Below are positions 1-10,790 of a stretch of DNA of 64,000 nt, in pieces. Location of the stretch: contig OZ024802.1 of NCBI GenBank assembly GCA_964017045.1, positions 29,288,793 to 29,352,792 of the forward strand. Direction: 5' to 3'. The number at the start of each line of letters is the position of its first letter. Within the stretch, counting starts at the first letter, position 1. Made by a program: the position numbers and the translations under genes. The notes below the pieces were generated by a model. That model was not told the DNA's origin. It worked only from the letters and a program-made list of their open reading frames with translations, and made no database searches. The stretch comes from Omphiscola glabra (lineage: Eukaryota > Mollusca > Gastropoda > Lymnaeidae).

Positions 1-45
1 ATGAAATAATAATTTAAATTTGTTTGTTTTTGTTTTTTTTTGCAG

Positions 46-92
46 AAAAGTTCACCTTAATATTGATATGACTGTTGCTATGAAATGTCACC
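46..92 (+). CDS. ERGIC2: ERGIC2 exon (lumenal NIDMTVAMKC segment)
   Basis: First ERGIC2 exon in the window, after a T-rich tract and TGCAG acceptor, ending at the GTAAGT donor at 93. It encodes KVHLNIDMTVAMKCH and joins in phase to the exon at 2083, restoring CHHVGADVLD. Two degenerate tandem copies of this exon follow directly (see the repeat at 50-217). Confidence 0.9.
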
Positions 93-3000
93 GTAAGTGA
101 TAATAAATCCTTAATATTGATATAACTGTTGCTATGAAATGTCCTTGTTAGTGATAATAAATCATGAATTGAAATGAATGTTGCTGTGCAATATCTCCTT
201 ATGTGATAATAAAATGGATCTAATAATAACTAATAATGATAAGTAATAATGATAAGTAATAATGATAAGTAATAATGATAACTAATAATGATTAATAATA
301 ATGAAAACTAATAATGATAAATAATAATGAAAAATAATAATGATAACTAATAATGATAACTAATAATAAAGTCTTGCTTAGGATACTGTGGATCTCCTTT
401 GACATTACTGATTTGATGGTTTAAATATTTTATGAAGAATTAACAAATAATTTAGAGGCATTTTCACTTTTTTTCCTATCCAATGTTACAAATTGAATAC
501 TTTTATCTGGTATGTTTGACAGTGTTCCTCAAACTGTTACGAAAAACATGTACAGTCGAACCCGCTTATCACGACCTCGGTTAACTCGCCAACCCTGTTA
601 AGTCGACGTCTTTGGCGTGGAACCGCCAAATTCTCTCTTTGTCTTAGCATTTTCTCATCGGTTATGTCGATTCTTTTATGTCGCCGAACCCTAATATCTC
701 GAGCACAAAAGAGGGACAAATTTGCCACTTAACGTTGGTTATCTCGATCTCCATGACCAATCGCCAGCTTTTGAAATTGTTAGTTATCGATGCCATGAAA
801 GGAAATCACAAACTTGACTAAGCAATCCATTGGAATCAATCAGTATAATATGTTAATTTGAGGTTAAAAAACCCGGTAGAGTCCATATTATAATGGGTCA
901 TCATTTGCCGTGTGCAAAGTGTCATGGCCATGCGCATTGGCGGCCATTCACAGTCACTTGCATAATGGCTATACCGTACTACTATCTCATTCATAAAAGG
1001 TTGCCGTGTGCAAAAACTATTAAAAACAATTAAAACTAGGTAGGGGAAAGCTTTAATTAATTAGTCATGCGCCAAAGTTGAAAGTTCAAAATAAGTAGTT
1101 CCCAAAAAGTATTTTAGTAATAAGGGGATGCGTTGCCTTATACTTATATAGATCATATAGCATATACCAGTATAATGGTAGCCGCAGATTTGGTAAACAG
1201 AAAAGCCTTATATTAATACATTATATTAAATTTACTGGTATACTTAGTGCATAGTTAGATAAATTATAATTTATATATAATTGTATAATATTATTTTTAA
1301 TACAGCATTAGTTCTGTAAATAAAAGTTATATAAAATTATCATTAAAGCGAGAGTTATTTCGCTCGTGACGCGAACAGCGGAATTGGGTAACATAATGTG
1401 GCGATGCGGTCCATGTTAAAATAGGACAAACGAAGTCGTACTTTACAAATTCATAACTTTAAAACTACAACAGCTAAAATTATGATTTTGGTGTATTAAT
1501 TCTGTAAAAAACGCTGTTGTGTAAAAAAACCATTTGAAAATATGTGCATGTACATTCTCATTTATTAACGCATATCATATACATAAAGAAATTTCAAGCA
1601 CATGTTAATATTTTGCAGCCGTATTGGTTTTCGTTTATCTTGATCATCGGTTATCTCGACGCTTTTTGGCATACCCCGAGGCCGTCGACATAACCGGGTT
1701 CTACTGTAATTAAGCTGTGTATTTGGGCTGTCGTGAATTATAAAGGCAACATTCAAATTTTTTTAATTGACCAATATTGATAAACTTAAGGATAAAAGAC
1801 AGGAAAGTTAATTTTCATAAAATTTATGAGATCATAGGCATAGGTTTATTGATGTTATATTTAATGACCTGTGTTGTTGTGGATAAAACAAAAACAAAAA
1901 ATCCATAGAGTTATTAAAGAGACTGACGTTTTTGTAAAGTATACACAAAATTGTGCTTTTTTTAAAATTGTTTATTGGAATTAAATATATAATTTGAAAC
2001 AAAAAGATAATGACCATTGTTCCAGTTTGTTTTTAATATCAGCATGGCCCATTTTGTAATGAAGATTAAATGTTTTAAATAGACGTAGGGGCTGATGTAT
2101 TGGATCAAACTGGACAAGACGTTCTTGGCTTTGGTCAGCTCGAGGAAGAGCCTGTTCATTGGACACTGAGTGAAAACCAGCGTGACTATCAGCACTTTGT
2201 CCAGCAGGTTAATGATTACCTCTCGGAAGAATATCATGCAATCCAGGAAGTGCTCTGGCGTTCAGGCAACCCAACCTTCACAGGTGGCATGCCCAAAAGG
2301 TCAGTTCTGAAAAATTCTCATATAAATGATAAAAACTGATATGAAATCTTGCCTGCTGTATAATCTTCAGAGTTTATTTTGTGTTTGTGTAAATGTTTCT
2401 AGTTGCAAATGAGTTTTAACAATTTATGTTTTAACACTACAGTACATGTTAATTTGCCAAAATGCATATAAGTAACACAGGTTTGAAACGTACATTTTTA
2501 TCATGCCCCTGAACTATGAATGAAATTGCAAATCAAACTTTTAACATACCAAATAGCTTAAACAAATCCCTTATAAAATTTAATTGCCTGCAATGTAGAG
2601 TGAGGCTGAAAATATGCATGCAATTAAATCACTATATAAGAATCCAAATTAGTTCCCTTCGCCCCCACAGTCTGCCAAACACACTTTTTTCATGTCTCTG
2701 AATTATATTTATATTCTAATGACCCACCCTCTTTTACACCGCAGATTTATTTCAGAAAAGCAAAACTAACGAAAATACTACGCACCAAACCCACTTGCGA
2801 TATTTCTGTTTTAAAGAATATCGTTTAGTGCAGTTATCGATAATTTTATTTAGTAAAATTATATTTCCTTCATCTTCCCCTTGAAAAACAGATTTTGAGG
2901 GTTGTGGGGATGGTGCTGCAAATTTGATAGATTGTGTTGTCATTGGTAATGAGTCTATGTGCCAAGTTTCAGCTCAATGGGTGGACTGGAGTGGGTGAAT

Positions 3001-6000
3001 TAGCCGCCGAAAATTTTGCTAGCCAGCCAGCCACAAACTAAAGCGAAGTTAATATAAAAGATATAATAAAAGGGCACTGTTTGAAAGAAATAAGTGCAGT
3101 TGAGTGACCAGTAACTCGTACTCCCTCAGTACTCTCCCTTATGTCTTCTTAGTTTTGTTCATGATTGTCAGCATTGGGGTTTGTTATTCCAGCCATCTGA
3201 TGTTCTGTTAGTCCTCTTACAGCAATGTGATGTTCTGTTAGTCCACTTGCAGCAATGTGATGTTCTGTTTGGTGCAGCTGTGAAAGACAGTTATAGAACT
3301 CAATCCCAACATGTCTAGGAAATGAGTTCAGCTAAACTCACTGTTACATCATGGTGCCAGCATCGTAGAGCTGTCATAATAGTGCTGTCATTTCTATTCA
3401 CTTGATGTCCAGAGTAACAACTTGACATACACTTATTGTACCAGTAGGTCATTGATATTGTTGCATCAAGCTCAAAGTATTCAATTGTTTTTTTATTAAT
3501 CCAAGTATTTCTTTTAACAGAAAAGGGCCTGAACCTGAAGGTCAACCTGATGCATGCCGCATCCATGGATCGTTAGAAGTCAACAAAGTAGCGGGGAACT
3601 TCCATGTCACTGCGGGAAAGTAAGGAAAAATGTGCACCACTAAATTAACATCTATGAATTAGTTTACAGTAGCAAGTACATGAAGGACATCTGCTCATTG
3701 CAACCATGCATTAAAGTTTCTTGGATTATAGTATCAGAAAGGATAAGGGTTAATTGATGCAAAAATAATTGAGCATTTGAGTAACATTGGAAAATCAATA
3801 TATAAATTAATGCTTGAAGATTTTTAAAGATTGACAGAATTAAGTTCACTTTTAGGGTTGCCTTTAATTTGATTTTTTGCTTTCATTGTGAGCTTTTTGG
3901 ACCAGAGAAAAAATCTTCTTCACCTGAACAGTTTAAGTTAGAGATTAATGCAGAATAATAAGTTACAATATTTAAACTTAAACTCGTTCCCTACGGCAGT
4001 GCTACTTCCGTACTTCATTTATTTTCCTGAGAAAGGGGAAGTAACTCGGTTTTGCAATTGATTTACATTTTTAAAATATTTTTTAAGCTGCTAAATATTA
4101 ATAAATGTTAATGAATTAAGGACGAATGCATCAAAGAATGAATAAGGTGTAATAAAAAAGATAACATTAGCGACGAAAAAATAATGAACAATGGCCAAGA
4201 AATCGATTTTTGGCACCTCGGACGAACACATGCTACATATAGACACGTCGTACTAAAGCACACGTAGTTTAAAAGTGAAACAAGATAAAAACATCCGGTT
4301 TTTAAATTGAAATCACGCAGAATCACGCCATCGCCGGAAGTCTCGATGGATGCAAGATTTCATTGCGGAGTTAAGACATGAAGAAAATCATTTTTTTTTT
4401 TCATTCCTTTTTTTAACATGTACATTTTTAAATGGAGTTATCCTCCTCTACATGGGCTCATGAGTGGGTTAGGCTGAAGTGGTTTAACATCAAAAGTTAG
4501 TTACTATGATGATGGCACCATGATGGCACCATGATGTAACAGCACCATGATGTAACAGCACCATGATGTAACAGCACCATGATGTAACAGCACCATGATG
4601 TAACAGCACCATGATGTAACAGCACCATGATGTAACAGCACCATGATGTAACAGCACCATGATGTAACAGCACCATGATGTAACAGCACCATGATGTAAC
4701 AGCACCATGATGTAACAGCACTATGATGTAACAGCACCATGATGTAACAGCACTATGATGTAACAGCACCATGATGTAACAGCACCATGATGTAACAGCA
4801 CCATGATGTAACAGCACCATGATGTAACAGCACTATGATGTAACAGCACCATGATGTAACAGCACCATGATGTAACAGCACCATGATGTAACAGCACCAT
4901 GATGTAACAGCACTATGATGACTAGAGTGGGTTAATAGACAATAATAATACTCTTTTCTTGTTTTTTTTCCCAACAGGTCCGTACCAGTGATTCCAAGAG
5001 GCCACGCCCACTTGGCCATGATGATGGACACTGCAGGTTTTATTTTTTTTAAAAATAGAAGAATATTTAGAACCAATCAATAGAAAAATTTTCAGTTAAA
5101 TTCCTTGTAATGATATTGATGCTCTGACAATATACATAACAATGTTAAAGTGCATTCTTTTAATGTTAAATCATTTGAGATCAATAATTTATTACTCTTA
5201 TTGATATTGCCGGGCCTAACAATGTGAAAATATGACTGTTGCAATAGGGTTTAGTTTTTTTTTTATAATAAATCATTAAAGATTGTTAACTATTAGGAAT
5301 TATTAAAAATAAGTCAGACGTTGGAAGTCAAATGACTGCAGTCAACACTGAAGATGAAAACAATAGATTCTAATGCGAAACATGTCATTTATATCCTACT
5401 TTTAGACTACAACTTCAGCCACCGAATAGATCACTTCTCATTTGGGAGTCCAGTAAATGGCATAATATTTCCATTGGATGGATCTGAAATGGTCACAACT
5501 TTCAGTAAGCCATAGGTTTCCAGTGTCACTACCTACTTAAGTCAAAGCACTGCCTACTTAAGTCATAGCAATACTTAAGCCATAGAACTACCTACTTAAG
5601 TCATAACACTACCTACTTAAGTCATAGCACTACCTACTTAAGTCATAGCAATACTTACTTAAGTCATAACACTACCTACTTAAGTCATAGCAATACTTAA
5701 GTCATAGCACTACCTACTTAAGTCATAACACTACCTACTTAAGTCATAACACTACCTACTTAAGTCATAGCACTACCTACTTAAGTCATAGCACTACCTA
5801 CTTAAGTCATAACACTACCTACTTAAGTCATAGCACTACCTACTTAAGTCATAGCACTACCTACTTAAGTCATAGCACTACCTACTTAAGTCATAACACT
5901 ACCTACTTAAGTCATAGCACTACCTACTTAAGTCATAGCAATACTTAAGTCATAACACTACCTACTTAAGTCATAACACTACCTACTTAAGTCAAAGCAC

Positions 6001-8860
6001 TACCTACTTAAGTCATAACACTACCTACTTAAGTCATAGCACTACCTACTTAAGTCATAACACTACCTACTTAAGTCATAGCAATACTTAAGTCATAGCA
6101 ATACTTAAGTCATAGCACTACCTACTTAAGTCATAGCACTACCTACTTAAGTCATAGCACTACCTACTTAAGTCATAGCACTACCTACTTAAGTCATAGC
6201 AATACTTAAGTCATAGCACTACCTACTTAAGTCAAAGCACTACCTACTTAAGTCATAGCAATACTTAAGTCATAGCAATACTAAAGTCATAGCACTACCT
6301 ACTTAAGTCATAGCACTACCTACTTAAGTCATAGCAATACTTAAGTCATAGCAATACATAAGTCATAGCAATACATAAGTCATAGCACTACCTACTTAAG
6401 TCATAGCACTACTTACTTAAGTCATAGCAATACTTAAGTCATAGCAATACTTAAGTCATAGCACTACTTACTGAAGTCATAGCACTACCTACTTAAGTCA
6501 TAGCACTGCTTACTTAAGTCATAGCACTACCTACTTAAGTCATAGCAATACTTAAGTCATAGCAATACATAAGTCATAGCAATACATAAGTCATAGCACT
6601 ACCTACTTAAGTCATAGCACTACTTACTTAAGTCATAGCAATACTTAAGTCATAGCAATACTTAAGTCATAGCACTACTTACTGAAGTCATAGCACTACC
6701 TACTTAAGTCATAGCACTGCTTACTTAAGTCATAGCACTACCTACTTAAGTCATAGCACTACCTACTTAAGTCATAGCACTACCTACTTAAGTCATAGCA
6801 ATACTTACTTAAGTCATAACACTACCTACTTAAGTCATAGCAATACTTAAGTCATAGCACTACCTACTTAAGTCATAACACTACCTACTTAAGTCATAAC
6901 ACTACCTACTTAAGTCATAGCACTACCTACTTAAGTCATAGCACTACCTACTTAAGTCATAACACTACCTACTTAAGTCATAGCACTACCTACTTAAGTC
7001 ATATCACTACCTACTTAAGTCATAGCACTACCTACTTAAGTCATAACACTACCTACTTAAGTCATAGCACTACCTACTTAAGTCATAGCAATACTTAAGT
7101 CATAACACTACCTACTTAAGTCAAAGCACTACCTACTTAAGTCATAACACTACCTACTTAAGTCATATCACTACCTACTTAAGTCATAACACTACCTACT
7201 TAAGTCATAGCAATACTTAAGTCATAGCAATACTTAAGTCATAGCACTACCTACTTAAGTCATAGCACTACCTACTTAAGTCATAGCACTACCTACTTAA
7301 GTCATAGCACTACCTACTTAAGTCATAGCAATACTTAAGTCATAGCACTACCTACTTAAGTCAAAGCACTACCTACTTAAGTCATAGCAATACTTAAGTC
7401 ATAGCAATACTAAAGTCATAGCACTACCTACTTAAGTCATAGCACTACCTACTTAAGTCATAGCAATACTTAAGTCATAGCAATACATAAGTCATAGCAA
7501 TACATAAGTCATAGCACTACCTACTTAAGTCATAGCACTACTTACTTAAGTCATAGCAATACTTAAGTCATAGCAATACTTAAGTCATAGCACTACTTAC
7601 TGAAGTCATATCACTACCTACTTAAGTCATAGCACTGCTTACTTAAGTCATAGCACTACCTACTTAAGTCATAGCACTACCTACTTAAGTCATAGCACTA
7701 TCTACTTAAGTCAAAGCACTACTTACTTAAGTCATGGCACTACTTACTTAAGTCATAGCACTACCTACTTAAGTCATAGCACTACTTACTTAAGTCATAG
7801 CACTACTTACTTAAGTCATAGCACTACCTACTTAAGTCAAAGATTTCTACTGTGAAAAGGTACTTGGCTGATCAGATTATTTTAGAGGAATGTTTTTTAT
7901 TATATTGCCCAGATTACCACACATTCCAGTACTTCATGCAAGTGGTTCCCACTGAGGTCCGTACGTACAAAGCAAACATGGACACGTACCAGTTCTCAGT
8001 AACTGATCATGTAAGTTCTTATGACATGAATACATTCAATTCAGAAAGTCAGATCTAAAAGAAATCCATATAAGAAATCCATATAAGAATCCATATAAGA
8101 ATCCATTGTATGCACTGAGATACACAAAAAATGAAAACCATTCAATTTGTCACTTTATTCTTTTTTATGCTATCTGGATAACTTATAAATCTTGTATAAA
8201 AAATCTGTGTCTGTGTTAATTGACTTGTTTGGAATGTATTATTAGTATGCTGTAGTACTAATAGTTTAAAAGATCTTGTTTCAAGATTCCACACCAAAAA
8301 CACTTTTAAAAAATTTAATGATAAAATCTGATCATTGTTGGAATGCTTTTTTTAGAACCGGCCAATCAACCACGGAGAAGGCAGTCACGGAGTACCCGGC
8401 ATATTTGTCAAATACGATCTCAGCCCTTTGCTCATACGTGTCAGGGAAGTACACAAGCCATTTTGGATGTTCCTGGTTCAACTCTGCGGTATAGTTGGAG
8501 GGATATTTTCTGTCTCGGGTACGTAGATATGAGTCTGTTAGCAAGGATGAAGGAGGGATATTTTCATAATTCTTTACAGTCTTCACAGGAGTGAATTGCC
8601 TCATGTCGTCATTCAAATTTGTCTTTCCAGGCATCATCAATGGCCTCGTGGGATTCCTAGCTGACATTTTTTGCTGTCGTTTCAAATGGGGACAATATAA
8701 AAGTCCTAAAGAAGCTCAAGTCAACAGTCCAACCGTGTCAACTTTAATGGAAACAAACTTTGATGGTAGTTTAATTCAGCAAAGTCAAATCTTTACCTCA
8801 CCCGATGATCGTTTAGGCAGCTTGCTCCAAAATACAGATAATGACACCCTACAACATTAG
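46..8860 (+). CDS. ERGIC2: ERGIC2, 3' eight coding exons (5' end outside window)
   Basis: ER-Golgi intermediate compartment protein 2, a two-pass membrane protein of the ERGIC/Erv41-Erv46 family that cycles between ER and Golgi in COPII/COPI vesicles. Coding exons are 46-92, 2083-2299, 3521-3619, 4978-5036, 5406-5504, 7913-8010, 8356-8518 and 8631-8860; all have AG acceptors and GT donors and every phase joins, giving 336 residues to the TAG. Family signatures seen in order: NIDMTVAMKC, VGADVLD, DACRIHG, NKVAGNFHVTAGK, RGHAHL, NFSHRIDHFSFG, YFMQVVPTEVRTYK, GVPGIFVKYDLSPL, then a C-terminal membrane segment FWMFLVQLCGIVGGIF and a short CCRF tail. The N-terminal cytosolic part and first membrane segment must lie upstream. 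The reading frame is unbroken, so the gene is probably functional despite repeat-filled introns. ERGIC3 is less likely because of the close match to ERGIC2-specific stretches. Confidence 0.95.
50..217 (+). repeat. Tandem triplication of ERGIC2 exon plus donor
   Basis: Three head-to-tail copies, about 50-60 bp each, of the coding stretch TTGATATGACTGTTGCTATG plus its splice donor and the following GTGATAATAAAT. Copy 1 (to about 105) is the functional exon with GTAAGT. Copy 2 (about 106-165) reads GTTAGT at the donor and copy 3 (about 166-217) has lost it. The trailing TGATAATAA then grades into the microsatellite that follows. Confidence 0.8.
220..372. repeat. TAATAATGATAA microsatellite
   Basis: Imperfect run of TAATAATGATAAC/G units in an ERGIC2 intron, directly after the decayed exon copies. 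No coding content. Confidence 0.9.
553..1706. mobile_element. Pogo/Tigger-like non-autonomous element
   Basis: Inverted termini flanked by TA: left CAGTCGAACCCGCTTATCAC, right end (reverse complement) CAGTAGAACCCGGTTATGTC. The similarity continues inward with TATCTCGA/GTTATGTCGA motifs typical of pogo-type Tc1/mariner elements. The TA target dinucleotides lie at 551-552 and 1707-1708. The 1.15-kb interior has no transposase ORF. It sits in the ERGIC2 intron 93-2082. Confidence 0.75.
2083..2299 (+). CDS. ERGIC2: ERGIC2 exon
   Basis: Acceptor AAATAG and donor AAAAG/GTCAGT. It encodes VGADVLDQTGQD through GGMPK, the variable lumenal region that precedes the DACRIHG signature. Enters in phase 2 and leaves two bases, matched by the next exon. 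Confidence 0.93.
2340..3520 (+). other. ERGIC2 intron, no gene seen
   Basis: AT-rich intronic DNA. The only structure noted is a short tandem duplication of about 36 bp (TGATGTTCTGTTAGTCC...CAGCAATG) at about 3,198-3,280. Confidence 0.6.
3521..3619 (+). CDS. ERGIC2: ERGIC2 exon (DACRIHG...KVAGNFH)
   Basis: Acceptor TTTTAACAG, donor GGAAA/GTAAGG. It encodes the most conserved lumenal block of the family, DACRIHGSLEVNKVAGNFHV followed by TAGK. Confidence 0.96.
4200..4372. mobile_element. piggyBac-related subterminal fragment
   Basis: From GGCACCTCGGACGAA to AGATTTCATTGC this stretch closely matches 58,887-59,046, the 3' subterminal part of the piggyBac-derived element in the NHERF intron. Shared blocks include GTGAAACAAGATAAAA and AATCACGCCATCGCCGGAAG. 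A GAGTTAA follows at about 4,366, a possible TTAA target. No transposase ORF accompanies this copy, so it is probably a deleted derivative in the ERGIC2 intron. Confidence 0.65.
4512..4922. repeat. 16-bp minisatellite in ERGIC2 intron
   Basis: About 26 copies of CACCATGATGTAACAG with a C/T variant (CACTATG). Because 16 is not a multiple of 3, each strand can be read through in several frames, which produces spurious ORFs of 70-107 codons. It ends about 55 bp before the exon at 4,978. Confidence 0.97.
4978..5036 (+). CDS. ERGIC2: ERGIC2 exon (PRGHAHL)
   Basis: Acceptor TTTCCCAACAG, donor GCAG/GTTTTA. It encodes SVPVIPRGHAHLAMMMDTA. The donor is weak after position +2, but the phase and the next exon's NFSHRIDH fit the family exactly. 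Confidence 0.93.
5406..5504 (+). CDS. ERGIC2: ERGIC2 exon (NFSHRIDHFSFG)
   Basis: Acceptor TTTTAG, donor TTCA/GTAAGC. It encodes DYNFSHRIDHFSFGSPVNGI through MVTTF. The large 21-bp minisatellite starts within 20 bp of the donor. Confidence 0.95.
5521..7843. repeat. 21/17-bp minisatellite with higher-order structure in ERGIC2 intron
   Basis: About 2.3 kb made of CACTACCTACTTAAGTCATAG (21 bp) mixed with a 17-bp variant CAATACTTAAGTCATAG. Most units contain the palindrome ACTTAAGT or CTTAAG. The order of variants from about 5,640 recurs about 1,150 bp later (the motif at 5,641 returns at 6,791), so a multi-unit block was duplicated. It fills nearly the whole intron between the exons at 5,406 and 7,913. 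Confidence 0.97.
7913..8010 (+). CDS. ERGIC2: ERGIC2 exon (FQYFMQVVPT)
   Basis: Acceptor TTGCCCAG, donor CAT/GTAAGT. It encodes NYHTFQYFMQVVPTEVRTYK through SVTDH, a block conserved in ERGIC2. Confidence 0.95.
8356..8518 (+). CDS. ERGIC2: ERGIC2 exon (start of C-terminal membrane segment)
   Basis: Acceptor TTTTTTTAG, donor TCGG/GTACGT. It encodes NRPINHGEGSHGVPGIFVKY, DLSPLLIRVREVHKP and the hydrophobic FWMFLVQLCGIVGGIFSVSG. Confidence 0.95.
8631..8860 (+). CDS. ERGIC2: ERGIC2 terminal exon
   Basis: Acceptor GTCTTTCCAG. It completes the membrane segment (IINGLVGFLADIF), then CCRFKWGQYK and a polar cytosolic tail ending at TAG. The tail is longer and more divergent than in vertebrates, as is common for this end of the protein. 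Confidence 0.93.
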
Positions 8861-8928
8861 CCTTCATAATATGTTGTGAGTGAAATTCATGTAAGCACAT
8901 TATCATATAATTGTTTTATTTTCATTGA

Positions 8929-8938
8929 AATAAATAAA
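8929..8938 (+). terminator. ERGIC2: ERGIC2 polyadenylation signals
   Basis: Two overlapping AATAAA hexamers about 70 bp after the ERGIC2 stop codon. Confidence 0.75.
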
Positions 8939-9205
8939 GTTACGTATAAACATTTGATTGGTGTTGTGTTCTTGGCCATTCTTTTAACTTAAGATATTTT
9001 ATTTACACTAAAAAATGATAATGAGCCGCAGTGCAATCCTTTTTCAGAAAGAGATTAACAATTTGAGTTGTGCCCCTTGCTTCAGAGCTGAACAATGTAC
9101 CAATATCAACTCTTCCGCCTGAGCCAATCAATCTTAAATGGCTTCCAAGGCACAAGAAAACAACAACACCACAGCATTCTTAGTCTTAGTCAAACTCCAG
9201 CAGGC

Positions 9206-9460
9206 ATGTGATAGAGTGGTGGAAAGGCAGGCATGTGATAGAGTGTGGTGGAAAGGCAGGCCTATGATAGAGTGTGGTGGAAACGCAGGCCTATGATAGA
9301 GTGTGGTGGAAAGGCAGGCCTATTGATAGAGTGTGGTGGAAAGGCAGGCCTATGATAGAGTGTGGTGGAAAGGCAGGCCTCTGATAGAGTGTGGTGGAAA
9401 GGCAGGCCTATGATAGAACATGGTTGAAAGACAGGCCTATGATAGAACGTGGTGGAAAGG
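9206..9460. repeat. 29-bp minisatellite
   Basis: About nine units of GATAGAGTGTGGTGGAAAGG + CAGGCCTAT with small indels, downstream of ERGIC2. The last units diverge (GATAGAACATGG). Confidence 0.93.
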
Positions 9461-9478
9461 TAATTATTAACTAGCATT

Positions 9479-9655
9479 GAGTCTGAGTAGCATGCAGGCA
9501 CCGGCCTATAACTGTGGTAGTGATCTGAGTAGCGTACAGGCACCTACCTGTGGTAGTGATCTGAGTAGTGTATAGGCGCCTGCCTATAACTCTGGTAGTG
9601 ATCTGAGTAGCGTGCAGGCACCGGCCAATAACTGTGGTAGTGATCGATGCAGTTG
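9479..9655. repeat. ~42-bp minisatellite
   Basis: Four imperfect units containing AGTGATCTGAGTAGCGTGCA + GGCACCGGCC + TATAACTGTGGT, adjoining the 29-bp array. Confidence 0.88.
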
Positions 9656-10140
9656 TTTAGGGGCCGTCCATAAAGTATGTCACATAATTTTTGACAATGT
9701 TTACCCCCGTCATAAATCTTGCCCACACCCCCCCACCCCCACCCCCACCCTGCAGTATGTCACACTCTCACAATTGAAAATTGTTGAACAACTAATTAAA
9801 ATTTAGCACAAAACCCAATTCACTATTAAACTACTGAATTTATAACAATTTTTTAACTTTGACGAAAACTATCACGTTATTGAAATAACTTAGTAAACTA
9901 GTTGAACATGTGTTAGAATTATTGATTGAAGCAGAAACTCAATCTTGATTGAACTTGAAAACATTCAAAATGAAACAAGATAATTATTTATTTCACATCA
10001 TTTTTTTTTATCTGCCGATCTGAAATCCCGTACAAATGTTTAGACATTTCAACAAAACAGTTTTTTTTCCCTCTTTGTGTCTGATAAAACTTAATAATAT
10101 TTAGAAAAGTTAATTACTACAAGTTATTTTTTATTTTCGT
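9656..10140. other. Intergenic stretch, possible MITE end
   Basis: It begins GGGGCCGTCCATAAAGTATG, a type of terminus seen on short DNA transposons, followed by a C-rich run (9,728-9,752) and a second GTATGTCAC. I could not find a matching opposite end. The rest is AT-rich with no gene. Confidence 0.3.
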
Positions 10141-10147
10141 TCACTGT

Positions 10148-10381
10148 CTAGAATGTTGCTTGCAGACATGGGCACTCATGCTTTTGGATTGAAAATATTT
10201 GTTGTTGAACAGCAACGGAGTGTTTGCAGATGTCGCGTCTAATCTGGTTTATGTTTGCATTAACCACCCATCCATCTGATAAAATGAGTGAGCCTTGAAG
10301 GATATATCTCCGTATGCACTCTTGTGATGTGATCGAACGTCTGTCTGCCACTTCAACGGGGAACAGCGCCCACTCTCTCAT
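10148..10381 (-). mobile_element. Merlin/ISXO2-like transposase fragment
   Basis: A 77-codon stretch reads LFPVEVADRRS, then IRRYILQGSLILSDGWVVNA and NQIRRD. This resembles the middle of the DDE domain of Merlin/IS1595-type transposases, where a V-P-V-x-D-R-x stretch is followed by an I-x-P-G-x-x-I-x-SD-x-W block. The second D of the catalytic triad lies in the SDGW motif. No start region or terminal repeats were found, so it is a relic. Assignment rests on remembered family pattern only. Confidence 0.55.
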
Positions 10382-10629
10382 TCTATGCTACAGAAAACCA
10401 AGTGACAAGTGGCCATATCTACTGTACTATTAATGGACATCAATAAAAGAATAACCGTTTAAATAGCACTTCAAACCGGAACAACAAGATTTTTTCATAA
10501 CCGAGACTGAAGTGGTAGAATTACCAAAAGTGTTAGTTCCTGACCATCTATTTGCTCCACCAGTGGCGATACTGGTAACGGTTTTTTAAAATAATAACGG
10601 CTAACTTTGGAGAATTCATTTGAGTCAAT

Positions 10630-10790
10630 TGAGTGCTTATTGCAGGACCTTGGTTCCGATAGGGTCAAAACCCTGGTTCCGATAGGGTCAAAACCCTGGT
10701 TAGGGATAAATTTAGGGTTCAGGTTAGGTTTAGGGATAGATCGTGTCAACCAAGATGGCTGCCATAGTATAAGACGCGGTGCTATCTCTC
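10630..10790. repeat. Dispersed GGGTCAAAACCCTGG / TTTAGGG repeat
   Basis: CCGATAGGGTCAAAACCCTG occurs twice in tandem, then TTAGGGTTCAGGTTAGGTTT and CCAAGATGGCTGCC. Related sequence occurs at 39,400-39,600 (same strand) and 52,740-52,905 (inverted), so it is a dispersed family. Its class is not recognised. Confidence 0.7.

Noticed and set aside
537..728. 63-codon minus-strand Arg-rich frame
   Set aside because: It is the translated inverted terminus of the pogo-like element.
4490..5076. Cys/His-rich 72-107-codon minus-strand frames (HHGAVTSWCCYIMVLL repeats)
   Set aside because: Translation of the 16-bp minisatellite in three frames; not a zinc-binding protein.
5521..7843. CRISPR-like regular array
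   Set aside because: Units are contiguous with no unique spacers and lie inside an animal gene's intron; it is a minisatellite. The same applies to the other arrays.
8332..8685. 117-codon minus-strand frame
   Set aside because: Antisense shadow of ERGIC2 exons 8,356-8,518 and 8,631-8,860, crossing their splice sites.
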